Part shown: piece by piece, positions 1-6,385 of the stretch
Layout: each line of letters opens with the position of its first letter
Numbering within the stretch: position 1 is the stretch's first letter
From: Planctomycetaceae bacterium
Lineage (GTDB): Bacteria; Planctomycetota; Planctomycetia; Pirellulales; Thermoguttaceae
Length of the DNA stretch: 8,917 bases
NCBI GenBank assembly: GCA_031287585.1
Contig: JAITST010000490.1
Coordinates: forward strand, 1 to 8,917
Reading direction: 5' to 3'
The notes under the pieces: model-generated
Told to the model about the DNA's origin: nothing
What the model saw: only the letters and a program-made list of their open reading frames with translations
Databases searched by the model: none
Program-made: the position numbers and the translations under genes

Positions 1-573
1 TTCCGGCAAACAGTACACCATCATATTCATTGCCGTCGTCGCATTGCTGCTCTCCAACTTCCGAACTTCCTGCCTACCCCAACGCCACACTTCCTTCAAG
101 TCATTAAAAACCTACTCAATACCAAAACGAACTCCATAACGTTCGATGATTTCCTGTACCGATAAACTTGTGTTCGTTGATAGCAACGGAATCCAACCGT
201 TGGCTTCTTGAATAATCACAACCCGTACCGGCTTGTAGTCCGTCATCTCGCTCACCGCAACAAATGTCTTGTAAGTCTTTGTGGCTCTCTTACCGTACAA
301 TTGACATTCCGTTTCCTGCCAACCTTGCTTATGTGAAGTCCGCAAGTTCATACAAATTTTATCGCCTTTCAACTTCGGTCTGCCACGTTGACCTCGCCCA
401 CGTTGCGTAGGTTCGCATCTTTTCTGATACGAGTGATAAAAGACATTTCGGAAACGTTGGGAAAGTTTGGCTGCCGAAATCCAAGTGATGATGGAGCGGC
501 GTTGCGCGTTGGCGAGGAGAACGCCGAGTGCGAACGATAGGAAGTAATGTTGACAAATCAGTGAAAGATTCAT
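1..573 (-). pseudogene. Degenerate IS4-like DDE transposase remnant, cut by the window edge
   Basis: Read on the minus strand, an open frame starts at ATG 573-571 and runs 153 codons to a TAG at 114-112. The same frame then stays open for 37 more codons to the window edge and still reads as transposase (VFNDLKEVWRWG and onward). Around the TAG the order is Y, two residues, R, three residues, E, six positions, K, which is the Y(2)R(3)E(6)K signature of the IS4 group. The amber codon sits just after the catalytic Glu (residue 153), where Gln (CAG) would be natural. The N-terminal part (residues about 10-48, with RRSIITWISAAKLSQRF) resembles the start of such enzymes. It then passes directly into the basic RGQRGRPKLKGDK segment that normally follows the second Asp. 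The central part carrying the first two catalytic Asp residues therefore appears to be missing. No Shine-Dalgarno site precedes the ATG. The element is inferred to be inactive; family assignment is from memory of the motifs. Confidence 0.75.
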
Positions 574-636
574 TGAAACTGACTTGACCGCGTCTCGGGA
601 TTACGATAGAATACTCATTTGATAATCCATTGTCGG

Positions 637-691
637 AAGTGGGGGGTGAAGGGCTGTTGTTTGTTTATATCTTACACCGAACCCCCACTTT
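637..691 (+). other. GC-rich hairpin upstream of leuA, possible terminator or IS end
   Basis: AAGTGGGGG at 637-645 pairs perfectly with CCCCCACTT at 683-691, with a loop of 37 bases. A short T run follows the right arm. On the plus strand this resembles an intrinsic terminator that would insulate leuA from transcripts coming out of the IS remnant. The long loop is atypical for one. It could also be an end of the insertion element or a leader structure. The rest of 574-790 holds no gene that I can support. Confidence 0.4.
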
Positions 692-721
692 TTTGCAAGA
701 GCAAAATTTGAAAAGTGCAGT

Positions 722-727
722 TATAAT
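722..727 (+). promoter_or_regulatory. Candidate -10 box for leuA
   Basis: A perfect TATAAT lies 63 bases before the leuA start codon. No good -35 hexamer is found at 16-18 bp spacing; the TTGAAA at 708-713 is only 8 bp upstream. The box is plausible because it is the only consensus match in the leader, but the promoter call is weak. Confidence 0.35.
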
Positions 728-790
728 ATGGAGTTTGCAGAACGTAACTATGAGCGTCAAGACAAATTTTACACATAAGAAGGAAAATGT

Positions 791-2311
791 ATGCGGCAGA
801 TAATAATTTTCGACACTACGCTCCGCGACGGTGAGCAGTCGCCGGGGGCTAGTATGAATTTTTCTGAAAAGATGGAAGTTGCGATGGCTCTCGATGAACT
901 TGGAGTTGATGTCATCGAGGCGGGTTTTCCTATCGCTTCGCCGGGTGATTTTGAGTCGGTTGTTGAAGTTTCAAAACTGGTTAAAGGTTCGTCGGTTTGC
1001 GGGCTGGCTCGTTGTGTTGACAAGGACATTGACACGGCTTACGAATCGCTCAAATATGCCGTCAACCCGCGTATTCACATCTTTCTCGCAACCAGTCCGA
1101 TTCACCGTGAGTACAAACTGAAAATGTCCGCAGACGAAATTGTCGAACGTACAGTCGCGGGTGTGAAACGCGGACGGGCATTGTGCGGGAACATTGAGTT
1201 CTCATGCGAAGATGCGTGCAGGACTGAAATCGACTTCCTGTGCCGCGTTGTCGAAGCAGCAATCAATGCTGGTGCGTCAACTGTCAACATCCCCGATACT
1301 GTCGGCTACACAACACCGCACGAAATGTTTGAACGTATCGACGCGCTGCGTAATCGTGTTCCAAACATCGACAAAGCGGTGATAAGTGTTCACTGCCACA
1401 ACGATCTTGGAATGGCGGTCGCAAACTCGCTCGCGGCGGTTCAGGCAGGTGCGGGACAAATTGAGTGTACGATTAACGGACTCGGCGAGCGCGCGGGCAA
1501 CTGTTCGATGGAAGAGGTTGTGATGGCGATAAAAGTCCGTAGCGATATATTCGACGCTCAAACACAAATCACGACGCAGCGTCTATACCCGACAAGTAAG
1601 TTGGTATCAAGTGTGACAGGTCTGCAAGTACCGCGTAACAAGGCGATTGTCGGACGAAACGCGTTCGCTCACGAGTCGGGCGTTCATCAGGATGGGATGC
1701 TCAAAGAGCGAACGACTTACGAAATCATAAGACCGGAAGACGTTGGTATTCCGAAAACCGACCTCGTTCTCGGCAAACACAGCGGACGGGCGGCGTTGGC
1801 TGACCGTGTTAAGTCGCTCGGATTCGAGTTGACTGCGGAACAAATCAATACGCTGTTCGACGAGTTCAAAGTTTTGGCTGACCGGAAGAAGGAAGTATTC
1901 GATGGCGACTTGCGGGCGTTGGTGCAACTAGTGTTGCACAAGAGTAACAGGAACGACGAAAACGTTATCCCAAAGTGGACACTGGTAAGTTACGAACTCA
2001 CAACAAAAACGGGCAGCAAGCCGCGAATGACGGTCACGCTTAACGACGGTAAGCAAGAGGTGAAAGACTCAAACGACGGCGGCGATGGTCCGGTTGATTC
2101 GATGTTTTTGGTAATACGCAAACTGACGGGACTTGACATTTCGTTCAGAGAGATGAATATGTTAAGTGTAACGTTAGGCGAAGACGCACAAGCGGAAGTG
2201 ACGGTATTGATAAACGCGGGAACACAAACATATCGCGGACTGGGAGTTTCGCCGGACACGATAGAGGCAACGGCGATTGCGATATTGAATGCGATTAACA
2301 GGATTGAATAA
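791..2311 (+). CDS. leuA: 2-isopropylmalate synthase
   Basis: This enzyme makes 2-isopropylmalate from acetyl-CoA and 2-oxoisovalerate, the first committed step of leucine biosynthesis in the cytoplasm. The 506-residue protein has the usual length and order: a TIM-barrel catalytic domain with DTTLRDGEQSPG (residues 8-19, Asp8 as metal ligand), the metal-binding HCHND (201-205), NGLGERAGN (229-237) and HESGVHQDG (294-302), then LGKHSGR (327-333). The C-terminal regulatory (LeuA dimer) domain follows from about 390, with GDGPVD (431-436) and RGLGVSPDTIEA near 482-493, so leucine feedback inhibition is expected. The start is supported by AAGAAGGA at 777-784, six bases before the ATG. An ATG at 787 is out of frame. 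A 17-codon ORF (750-803) overlaps the start but has no leucine codons, so attenuation is not indicated. No other leu genes are in the window. Homocitrate or citramalate synthases are related, but the motifs and full regulatory domain favour LeuA. Confidence 0.96.
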   Translation: MRQIIIFDTTLRDGEQSPGASMNFSEKMEVAMALDELGVDVIEAGFPIASPGDFESVVEVSKLVKGSSVCGLARCVDKDIDTAYESLKYAVNPRIHIFLATSPIHREYKLKMSADEIVERTVAGVKRGRALCGNIEFSCEDACRTEIDFLCRVVEAAINAGASTVNIPDTVGYTTPHEMFERIDALRNRVPNIDKAVISVHCHNDLGMAVANSLAAVQAGAGQIECTINGLGERAGNCSMEEVVMAIKVRSDIFDAQTQITTQRLYPTSKLVSSVTGLQVPRNKAIVGRNAFAHESGVHQDGMLKERTTYEIIRPEDVGIPKTDLVLGKHSGRAALADRVKSLGFELTAEQINTLFDEFKVLADRKKEVFDGDLRALVQLVLHKSNRNDENVIPKWTLVSYELTTKTGSKPRMTVTLNDGKQEVKDSNDGGDGPVDSMFLVIRKLTGLDISFREMNMLSVTLGEDAQAEVTVLINAGTQTYRGLGVSPDTIEATAIAILNAINRIE

Positions 2312-2346
2312 GTTAATCATCTTGCCCCGTAGTGGAAAAGAGGCAG

Positions 2347-2366
2347 AGACGTTGTGTGTAACGTCT
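2347..2366 (+). terminator. Small hairpin after leuA, possible terminator
   Basis: AGACGTT (2347-2353) and AACGTCT (2360-2366) form a perfect 7-bp stem with a GTGTGT loop, 36 bases past the leuA stop. No T tract follows, so intrinsic termination is uncertain. Confidence 0.3.
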
Positions 2367-2409
2367 ATACAAGCAGGAGTAATTTTGTGTTCGGTATAAC
2401 AAAAACAAT

Positions 2410-3306
2410 ATGAAAAACATAATTGATTACATCGTATATTTTATCGTTCGGATTGTTGTCTGTATAACTCAATCGCTATCGATTGATGCCGGACATACTT
2501 TTGCGAAGGGGTTTGCGTTTTTGTTTACCGAGATTCTTCCGGCGCGTCAGGACATTGTCCGTAATAATCTTACAATCGCGTTTCCACAGATGTCCGTCGC
2601 CGAACGGAAACGTATCAACCGTAAGATGTGGGAACATTTGTTTTTGATGCTCGTCGAGATTGCTCTGGCACCGCGTAAAATCCGCGAACTGAACTGGGCT
2701 GACCACGTTCAACTTGTCGGAGTACGTCAACTGATGGCGTGCCTGCGGAAAGAACGTCCGCTGATTCTAGTTACCGCTCACTTCGGAAATTTTGAGATGG
2801 GCGGCTATATGCTCGGAGCGTTGGGTTATCCGTCGCACTCAGTCGCGCGGACACTCGACAACCGTTATCTGAACGATTACGTCAAACAGTTCCGCGAAGT
2901 GACCGGACAGTTTTTGATTTCCAAAAACGAAGGATACGAAGACATTTTACACGTGCTTGAAACAAACGGTACGATGGCGTTTCTGGCAGACCAGTCGGCA
3001 GGACACAAGGGCTGTTTCGTAAACTTTTTCGGTAAACCGGCATCGACATTCAAAGCGATTGCGTTGTTCAGTCTCCAATACGACGCACCGATTGTAGTGA
3101 CGGCATCAACAAGAGTCGGCGAAAAACCAATGCAGTTCAAAATGTGCGAGTCGGGTTTTATTGACCCGCGAAACCTGCCGGAAGGAATCCAAAACGTTAA
3201 ACAGATAACGCAATGGTACACGAGCGAGTTGGAGAAGATGATAACGGAACAGCCGGAACAGTATTGGTGGATTCATAACAGATGGAAAGAACGTAGTGAA
3301 GGATAA
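2410..3306 (+). CDS. LpxL/HtrB-family lysophospholipid (lipid A-type) acyltransferase
   Basis: Members of this family transfer an acyl chain to a lipid A precursor or a related lipid at the inner face of the cytoplasmic membrane. The 298-residue protein is a typical length. It begins with a hydrophobic segment (about residues 4-24) that should anchor it in the membrane. The catalytic HX4E motif is seen as HFGNFE (His124, Glu129) after the strand RPLILVTA. FLADQSAGHKG (191-201) and FVNFFGKPAST (203-213) follow and match the conserved second block. The C-terminus PEQYWWIHNRWK (282-293) matches the family's WxHxRxK ending. The ATG at 2410 is the first in frame after a TAA at 2380-2382, although no Shine-Dalgarno site is suitably placed. 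It is 98 bp downstream of leuA, with no functional link apparent. It supports an outer membrane containing LPS or a similar acylated lipid. The exact lipid substrate cannot be told from sequence alone. Confidence 0.88.
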   Translation: MKNIIDYIVYFIVRIVVCITQSLSIDAGHTFAKGFAFLFTEILPARQDIVRNNLTIAFPQMSVAERKRINRKMWEHLFLMLVEIALAPRKIRELNWADHVQLVGVRQLMACLRKERPLILVTAHFGNFEMGGYMLGALGYPSHSVARTLDNRYLNDYVKQFREVTGQFLISKNEGYEDILHVLETNGTMAFLADQSAGHKGCFVNFFGKPASTFKAIALFSLQYDAPIVVTASTRVGEKPMQFKMCESGFIDPRNLPEGIQNVKQITQWYTSELEKMITEQPEQYWWIHNRWKERSEG

Positions 3307-3335
3307 ATTTATGTTCGTATTTTTGATTAGTCCCG

Positions 3336-3364
3336 TTGTAAATTCGTCAAATCCGTGTCATAAT
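3336..3364 (+). promoter_or_regulatory. Candidate sigma70-type promoter of cassette copy 1
   Basis: TTGTAA (3336-3341) and CATAAT (3359-3364) are 17 bp apart, the ideal spacing. The same two boxes and spacing recur in copy 2 at 5471-5499. Start of transcription would be near 3371, leaving a leader of about 65 bases. The promoter activity is inferred. Confidence 0.55.
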
Positions 3365-3375
3365 GGTTGTGCGGT

Positions 3376-3423
3376 ATGAACGCTCGCTTGTTCAATTTTT
3401 TTGAAATTAAAACAGATTATTAA
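3376..3423 (+). CDS. Possible 15-codon upstream ORF in cassette leader
   Basis: ATG 3376 opens a 15-codon frame (MNARLFNFFEIKTDY) ending in TAA at 3421-3423, 13 bases before the main start. It runs across a run of seven T. In copy 2 the run has six T, and the matching ATG (5511) is then in frame with the main gene. No ribosome binding site is evident, so translation is doubtful. Confidence 0.2.
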   Translation: MNARLFNFFEIKTDY

Positions 3424-3436
3424 AATGAGGTACACG

Positions 3437-4171
3437 ATGACTGCACAAACGACATCTTCCAATGTTTTCACTTTTGAACAACTTATGGAATTGTTCCGTG
3501 AGACAGACCGGCAAATGAAGGAAACAGACCGGCAAATGAAGGAGACAGACCGGCAAATGAAGGAGACAGACCGGCAAATGAAGGAGACAGACCGGCAAAT
3601 GAAGGAGACGGATCTGAAAATTAAAGAGACAGACCGGCAAATGAAGGAGACGGATCTGAAAATTAAAGAGACTGACCGGATACTTCAAGAGTCCATTCAG
3701 GAGATGCGGGCAAGCAACAAACGAACAGATAAAAAATTAGCCGAATTTGGTGACCGTCTTGGTGAAATCATAGAAGTCATAGTTGAAGGAGGCATCATTC
3801 GGAAGTTCCGCGAATTAGGTTACTCGTTTTCAGGTTGTTCCAGACGATACGAATTTGAAAATAAGCAACTTGATATTTCAGGTGAAATAGACCTGTTCCT
3901 TGAAGATGGTGACGATGCACTTGCCGCCGAAATCAAAACGAAATTAACTATAAGCGACGTAAAGGAACACATTAAGCGGATGGAGAGATTTCGTAAATAT
4001 GCGGATGCCAGAAATGATAAACGTCATTTTTTAGCCGCCGTTGGCGGTGGTGTTGTTTGCAAAGAAGTGCAATACTACGCAATGAAAAACGGCATCTATG
4101 TTATCATCCAGTCCGGTGAATCGGTTGAAATCGCACCACTGCCAAAAGGATTCAAAGCGAGAGTCTGGTAA
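3437..4171 (+). CDS. Heptad-repeat protein with PD-(D/E)XK nuclease-like domain (DUF3782 type), copy 1
   Basis: The 244-residue protein has two parts. Residues 22-84 are nine heptads, mostly ETDRQMK with two ETDLKIK units and a final ETDRILQ. They should form a long, very polar helix or coiled coil with Met/Ile and Thr as the possible core. After a linker (ESIQEMRASNKRTD) comes a domain resembling the PD-(D/E)XK fold: a helix with GEIIEVIVEGGIIRKF, then GEIDLFLEDGD (Asp152), then AAEIKTK (Glu165 and Lys167), giving a D...ExK active-site pattern. Proteins of this design are grouped under DUF3782 and are common in planctomycetes and cyanobacteria; their function is not known to me. The start at 3437 is chosen because TGAGG (3426-3430) is six bases upstream. 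A longer frame needs TTG 3401 or ATG 3425. There is no signal peptide or membrane segment, so it is probably cytoplasmic. Nuclease activity is inferred from motifs only. Confidence 0.8.
   Translation: MTAQTTSSNVFTFEQLMELFRETDRQMKETDRQMKETDRQMKETDRQMKETDRQMKETDLKIKETDRQMKETDLKIKETDRILQESIQEMRASNKRTDKKLAEFGDRLGEIIEVIVEGGIIRKFRELGYSFSGCSRRYEFENKQLDISGEIDLFLEDGDDALAAEIKTKLTISDVKEHIKRMERFRKYADARNDKRHFLAAVGGGVVCKEVQYYAMKNGIYVIIQSGESVEIAPLPKGFKARVW
3500..3688 (+). repeat. 21-bp tandem repeat array, nine units, in cassette copy 1
   Basis: Nine 21-bp units encode one heptad each. Units 1, 3, 4, 5 and 7 are identical at the base level; unit 2 differs by one silent base. Units 6 and 8 (3605-3625 and 3647-3667) are a variant coding for ETDLKIK, giving a 42-bp higher-order period at the end. 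The last unit encodes ETDRILQ. Near-identity of units points to recent slippage or unequal exchange. Confidence 0.95.
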
Positions 4172-4188
4172 CACGTAACGTAAGCGCC

Positions 4189-4203
4189 CCGTTTGCGAAA
4201 CGG
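4189..4203 (+). terminator. Small hairpin after cassette copy 1
   Basis: CCGTTT (4189-4194) and AAACGG (4198-4203) form a 6-bp stem with a three-base loop, 18 bases past the stop codon. It lies just outside the duplicated region and has no T tract, so its role as terminator is only possible. Confidence 0.25.
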
Positions 4204-4259
4204 TAAATCAACCAGCAAATAAATTCCCATCAACAATTAACCAACCCACTACAAACACT

Positions 4260-5318
4260 ATGTTACAAAAAATGTTTTCACCCGTTATCGTGCTGTGTAT
4301 CCTTATGACCGGCTGTACTCAAATTGGAGTTACAGAGACAAAGAAAGTTGAAGTCATCGAGACTTATAACGTCGACCGTGCGGCGGCTTTTCCCGAACAG
4401 AAGCCCGGTACGCAGCCGCCTGTGTTGACAGGCGTTTTGAAACTCACCGACGAAGAATTAAAGCAAGGTCGGATTAACCTGTTCGACGGCGTTTCTACTT
4501 ACGGCTGGGAAGAAAAACCAGTAATTCTTATCGCCAAAGGGAACGTACTTTTCGCGCAAGACGATGGCTTGAACGTTGTAAAACATTGGTTTCCCGATAT
4601 AAAATTTGGCTCAACGTTGTCCGGCGCGAATATCGGTGAAGGTAACGGCGGAACGTTTGAAGCCGAGGTTAAATATGCCGGCGGTTTCGTAACTTTGCCG
4701 TTAAGCGATAAATTTGGCTATAAGGAATTTCGGATTTATCCCACCGACACCCGTTTACTCGGTAAAGACGACTGGAAACCCGCGTCGGGGAAAGCAACTT
4801 CTGTTTGGACTAATGACGGCGAAGTAATCGAATTACGCGGCGGAAGCGGGATGGTTGAGAGTAACGATGAGTTTGGCGACTTCGTTTTACAACTGGAATA
4901 TATGACCGAAACGCCTGTCAACAGCGGCGTGTTCTTCCGTTGTATTCGCGGCGAAGAGATGAACGGTTACGAATGTCAAATCTTCAACAATCCGCCCGAC
5001 GATCAGTACAAGAAGTACATCGGTACCGACACTGGCGGCTTGTTCCGTCGTCAAGTCGGACGTAACGTCGGTACGCAAGATAACGTTTGGAATTACGTAA
5101 CAATCGCCGCGAGTGGAAACCGTTTTGCAACGTGGGTGAACGGAATACAAGTAACAGATTGGACAGACAAACGCCCCGAAGACCCGAACCCGCGAAAAGG
5201 TTTACGAACCGCCGCCGGAACAATTCAATTGCAAGGTCACGATGAGACGACAGTGATTAAGTTTAGGAATATACGTATTGCGGTAGCGAAGGACAGCGGT
5301 AAAGAAACAACGGAATGA
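4260..5318 (+). CDS. DUF1080 (3-keto-disaccharide hydrolase-like) lipoprotein
   Basis: The 352-residue protein starts with a lipoprotein signal: a short basic N-terminus, a hydrophobic stretch and the lipobox LMTGC, so Cys19 should be lipidated and the protein held on a membrane facing the periplasm. The DUF1080 fold is a concanavalin-like beta-sandwich found in many planctomycete and verrucomicrobial surface and carbohydrate-active proteins. Its entry motif INLFDGVSTYGWE is at 72-84. The core follows: FGDFVLQLEYMT (205-216), NSGVFFRC (221-228), YECQIFNN (237-244), GTDTGGLF (255-262), WNYVTIAASGNRFATWVNG (277-295) and GTIQLQGHDETTVIKFRNIRI (320-340). About 100 residues between the entry motif and the core are more than usual and include a Gly-rich segment (GGTFEAEVKYAGGF). 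No Shine-Dalgarno site precedes ATG 4260. It sits between the two cassette copies with no obvious functional tie. A role in binding or cleaving sugars is likely, but the substrate is unknown. Confidence 0.87.
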   Translation: MLQKMFSPVIVLCILMTGCTQIGVTETKKVEVIETYNVDRAAAFPEQKPGTQPPVLTGVLKLTDEELKQGRINLFDGVSTYGWEEKPVILIAKGNVLFAQDDGLNVVKHWFPDIKFGSTLSGANIGEGNGGTFEAEVKYAGGFVTLPLSDKFGYKEFRIYPTDTRLLGKDDWKPASGKATSVWTNDGEVIELRGGSGMVESNDEFGDFVLQLEYMTETPVNSGVFFRCIRGEEMNGYECQIFNNPPDDQYKKYIGTDTGGLFRRQVGRNVGTQDNVWNYVTIAASGNRFATWVNGIQVTDWTDKRPEDPNPRKGLRTAAGTIQLQGHDETTVIKFRNIRIAVAKDSGKETTE

Positions 5319-5434
5319 TTCACCGCGAAGACACGAAAAATGCAGAGAGAAGGACAATTTTAGATTTATGAATTTAGATTTTAATATATGTACATTGTTG
5401 TTGACGGAGACGGTTGCGTTACAAACAATCTAAA
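5318..5434 (+). repeat. 117-bp direct repeat, copy A (left of cassette copy 2)
   Basis: This matches 6269-6385 at 116 of 117 positions by manual comparison; the one difference is GAAGG against GAATG. It begins on the last base of the DUF1080 gene stop codon and ends nine bases before the cassette homology starts. It has the left inverted-repeat arm of the element described at 6270-6424 but not the right arm, so it is a truncated copy. Confidence 0.93.
5401..5429 (+). promoter_or_regulatory. Weak promoter candidate inside repeat copy A
   Basis: TTGACG (5401-5406) and AACAAT (5424-5429) are 17 bp apart and point toward cassette copy 2. The -10 matches only four of six consensus positions. Confidence 0.25.
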
Positions 5435-5470
5435 GAGTTAATTTTATGTTCGTACTTTTGATTAGTTCCG

Positions 5471-5499
5471 TTGTAAATTCGTCAAATCCGTGTCATAAT
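5471..5499 (+). promoter_or_regulatory. Candidate promoter of cassette copy 2
   Basis: TTGTAA (5471-5476) and CATAAT (5494-5499) with 17-bp spacing are unchanged from copy 1, although bases around them differ. This conservation supports a functional promoter carried by the duplicated unit. Confidence 0.5.
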
Positions 5500-5570
5500 G
5501 ATCGCGTGGTATGAACGCTCGCTTGTTCAATTTTTTGAAATTAAAACAGATTATTAAAATGAGGCACACG

Positions 5571-6242
5571 ATGACTGCACAAACGACACCTTCCAATGTT
5601 TTCACTTTTGAACAACTTATGGAATTGTTCCGTGATACAGACCGGCGAATGAAAGAAACTGACCGGCAAATGAAAGAAACAGACCGACAAATGAAAGAAA
5701 CAGACCGACAAATGAAGGAGACTGGTCTGAAAATTAAGGAGACTGACCGGATACTTCAAGAGTCCATTCAGGAGATGCGGGCGAGCAACAAACGAACAGA
5801 TAAAAAATTAGCCGAATTTGGTGACCGTCTTGGTGAAATCATAGAAGTCATAGTTGAAGGAGGCATCGTTCGGAAGTTCCGCGAATTAGGTTACTCGTTT
5901 TCAGGTTGTTCCAGACGATACGAATTTGAAAATAAGCAACTTGCTATTTCAGGTGAAATAGACCTGTTCCTTGAAGACGGTGACGATGCACTTGCCGCCG
6001 AAATCAAAACGAAATTAACTATAAGCGACATAAAGGAACACATCAAACGGATGGAGAGATTTCGCAAATATGCGGATGCCAGAAATGATAAACGTCGTTT
6101 TTTAGCCGCCGTTGGCGGTGGTGTTGTTTGCAAGGAAGTACAAGACTACGCAATGAAAAACGGCATCTACGTTATCATCCAGTCCGGTGAATCGGTTGAA
6201 ATCGCACCGCTGCCCAAAGGATTCAAAGCGAGAGTCTGGTAA
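5571..6242 (+). CDS. Heptad-repeat protein with PD-(D/E)XK nuclease-like domain (DUF3782 type), copy 2
   Basis: A 223-residue paralogue of the protein at 3437-4171. It keeps the same start region (MTAQTTPSN), then six heptads (DTDRRMK, three ETDRQMK, ETGLKIK, ETDRILQ) at residues 22-63 in place of nine. The nuclease-like domain keeps all candidate catalytic positions: Asp131 in GEIDLF and Glu144/Lys146 in AEIKTK. After the heptads the proteins differ at five residues (I/V, D/A, V/I, H/R, Y/D), while ten other base changes are silent, which suggests both copies are under some constraint. GAGG at 5561-5564 is six bases before ATG 5571. Here ATG 5511 is also in frame, because the leader has six T where copy 1 has seven, allowing a 20-residue N-terminal extension (MNARLFNFLKLKQIIKMRHT). 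The start at 5571 is preferred for its ribosome binding site. It is flanked by 117-bp direct repeats. Function unknown. Confidence 0.8.
   Translation: MTAQTTPSNVFTFEQLMELFRDTDRRMKETDRQMKETDRQMKETDRQMKETGLKIKETDRILQESIQEMRASNKRTDKKLAEFGDRLGEIIEVIVEGGIVRKFRELGYSFSGCSRRYEFENKQLAISGEIDLFLEDGDDALAAEIKTKLTISDIKEHIKRMERFRKYADARNDKRRFLAAVGGGVVCKEVQDYAMKNGIYVIIQSGESVEIAPLPKGFKARVW
5634..5759 (+). repeat. 21-bp tandem repeat array, six units, in cassette copy 2
   Basis: Six 21-bp heptad units are present, against nine in copy 1. The units are less uniform at base level (GAAAGAAAC and GAAGGAGAC junctions alternate, ACCGG and ACCGA vary), so the two arrays have changed independently since duplication. 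Confidence 0.93.
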
Positions 6243-6268
6243 CACGTAACGCAAAGGCCTGTGTTGAC

Positions 6269-6385
6269 ATTCACCGCGAAGACACGAAAAATGCAGAGAG
6301 AATGACAATTTTAGATTTATGAATTTAGATTTTAATATATGTACATTGTTGTTGACGGAGACGGTTGCGTTACAAACAATCTAAA
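6269..6385 (+). repeat. 117-bp direct repeat, copy B (right of cassette copy 2)
   Basis: Nearly identical partner of 5318-5434, offset 951 bp. It starts 17 bases after the end of the cassette homology. Together the pair brackets cassette copy 2. Confidence 0.93.

Larger units (their letters stand above)
3308..4180 (+). repeat. Long direct repeat, copy 1 (promoter, leader and heptad-repeat gene)
   Basis: This stretch matches 5443-6251 from the leader, 129 bases before the start codon, to nine bases past the stop codon. Homology starts at TTTATGTTCGTA and ends at ACACGTAACG. The length difference of 64 bases equals three 21-bp heptad units plus one T in a homopolymer. Over the part after the heptads (3689-4171), manual comparison finds 15 differences in 483 bases. 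Confidence 0.93.
5443..6251 (+). repeat. Long direct repeat, copy 2
   Basis: This is the second copy of the cassette at 3308-4180. It contains the same promoter boxes, leader, ribosome binding site, gene and nine bases past the stop. It is shorter by 64 bases: three heptad units and one T of the leader homopolymer. Confidence 0.93.

Noticed and set aside
112..114. TAG recoded as glutamine (alternative genetic code)
   Set aside because: None of the intact genes in the window ends in TAG, which would be compatible, but there are too few to mean anything. The transposase also seems to lack its catalytic centre, so simple decay explains the codon.
750..803. Leader peptide for leucine attenuation before leuA
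   Set aside because: The 17-codon frame has no leucine codons and overlaps the leuA start; no competing hairpins were seen next to it.
3407..3688. Minus-strand open frame rich in LLHLPVC repeats opposite the heptad array
   Set aside because: It is the antisense shadow of the 21-bp tandem repeat. A repeat with a length divisible by three stays open in several frames; there is no start context or family match.
3500..3688. CRISPR-like array
   Set aside because: The 21-bp units are directly adjacent with no spacers and lie in frame inside a coding gene.
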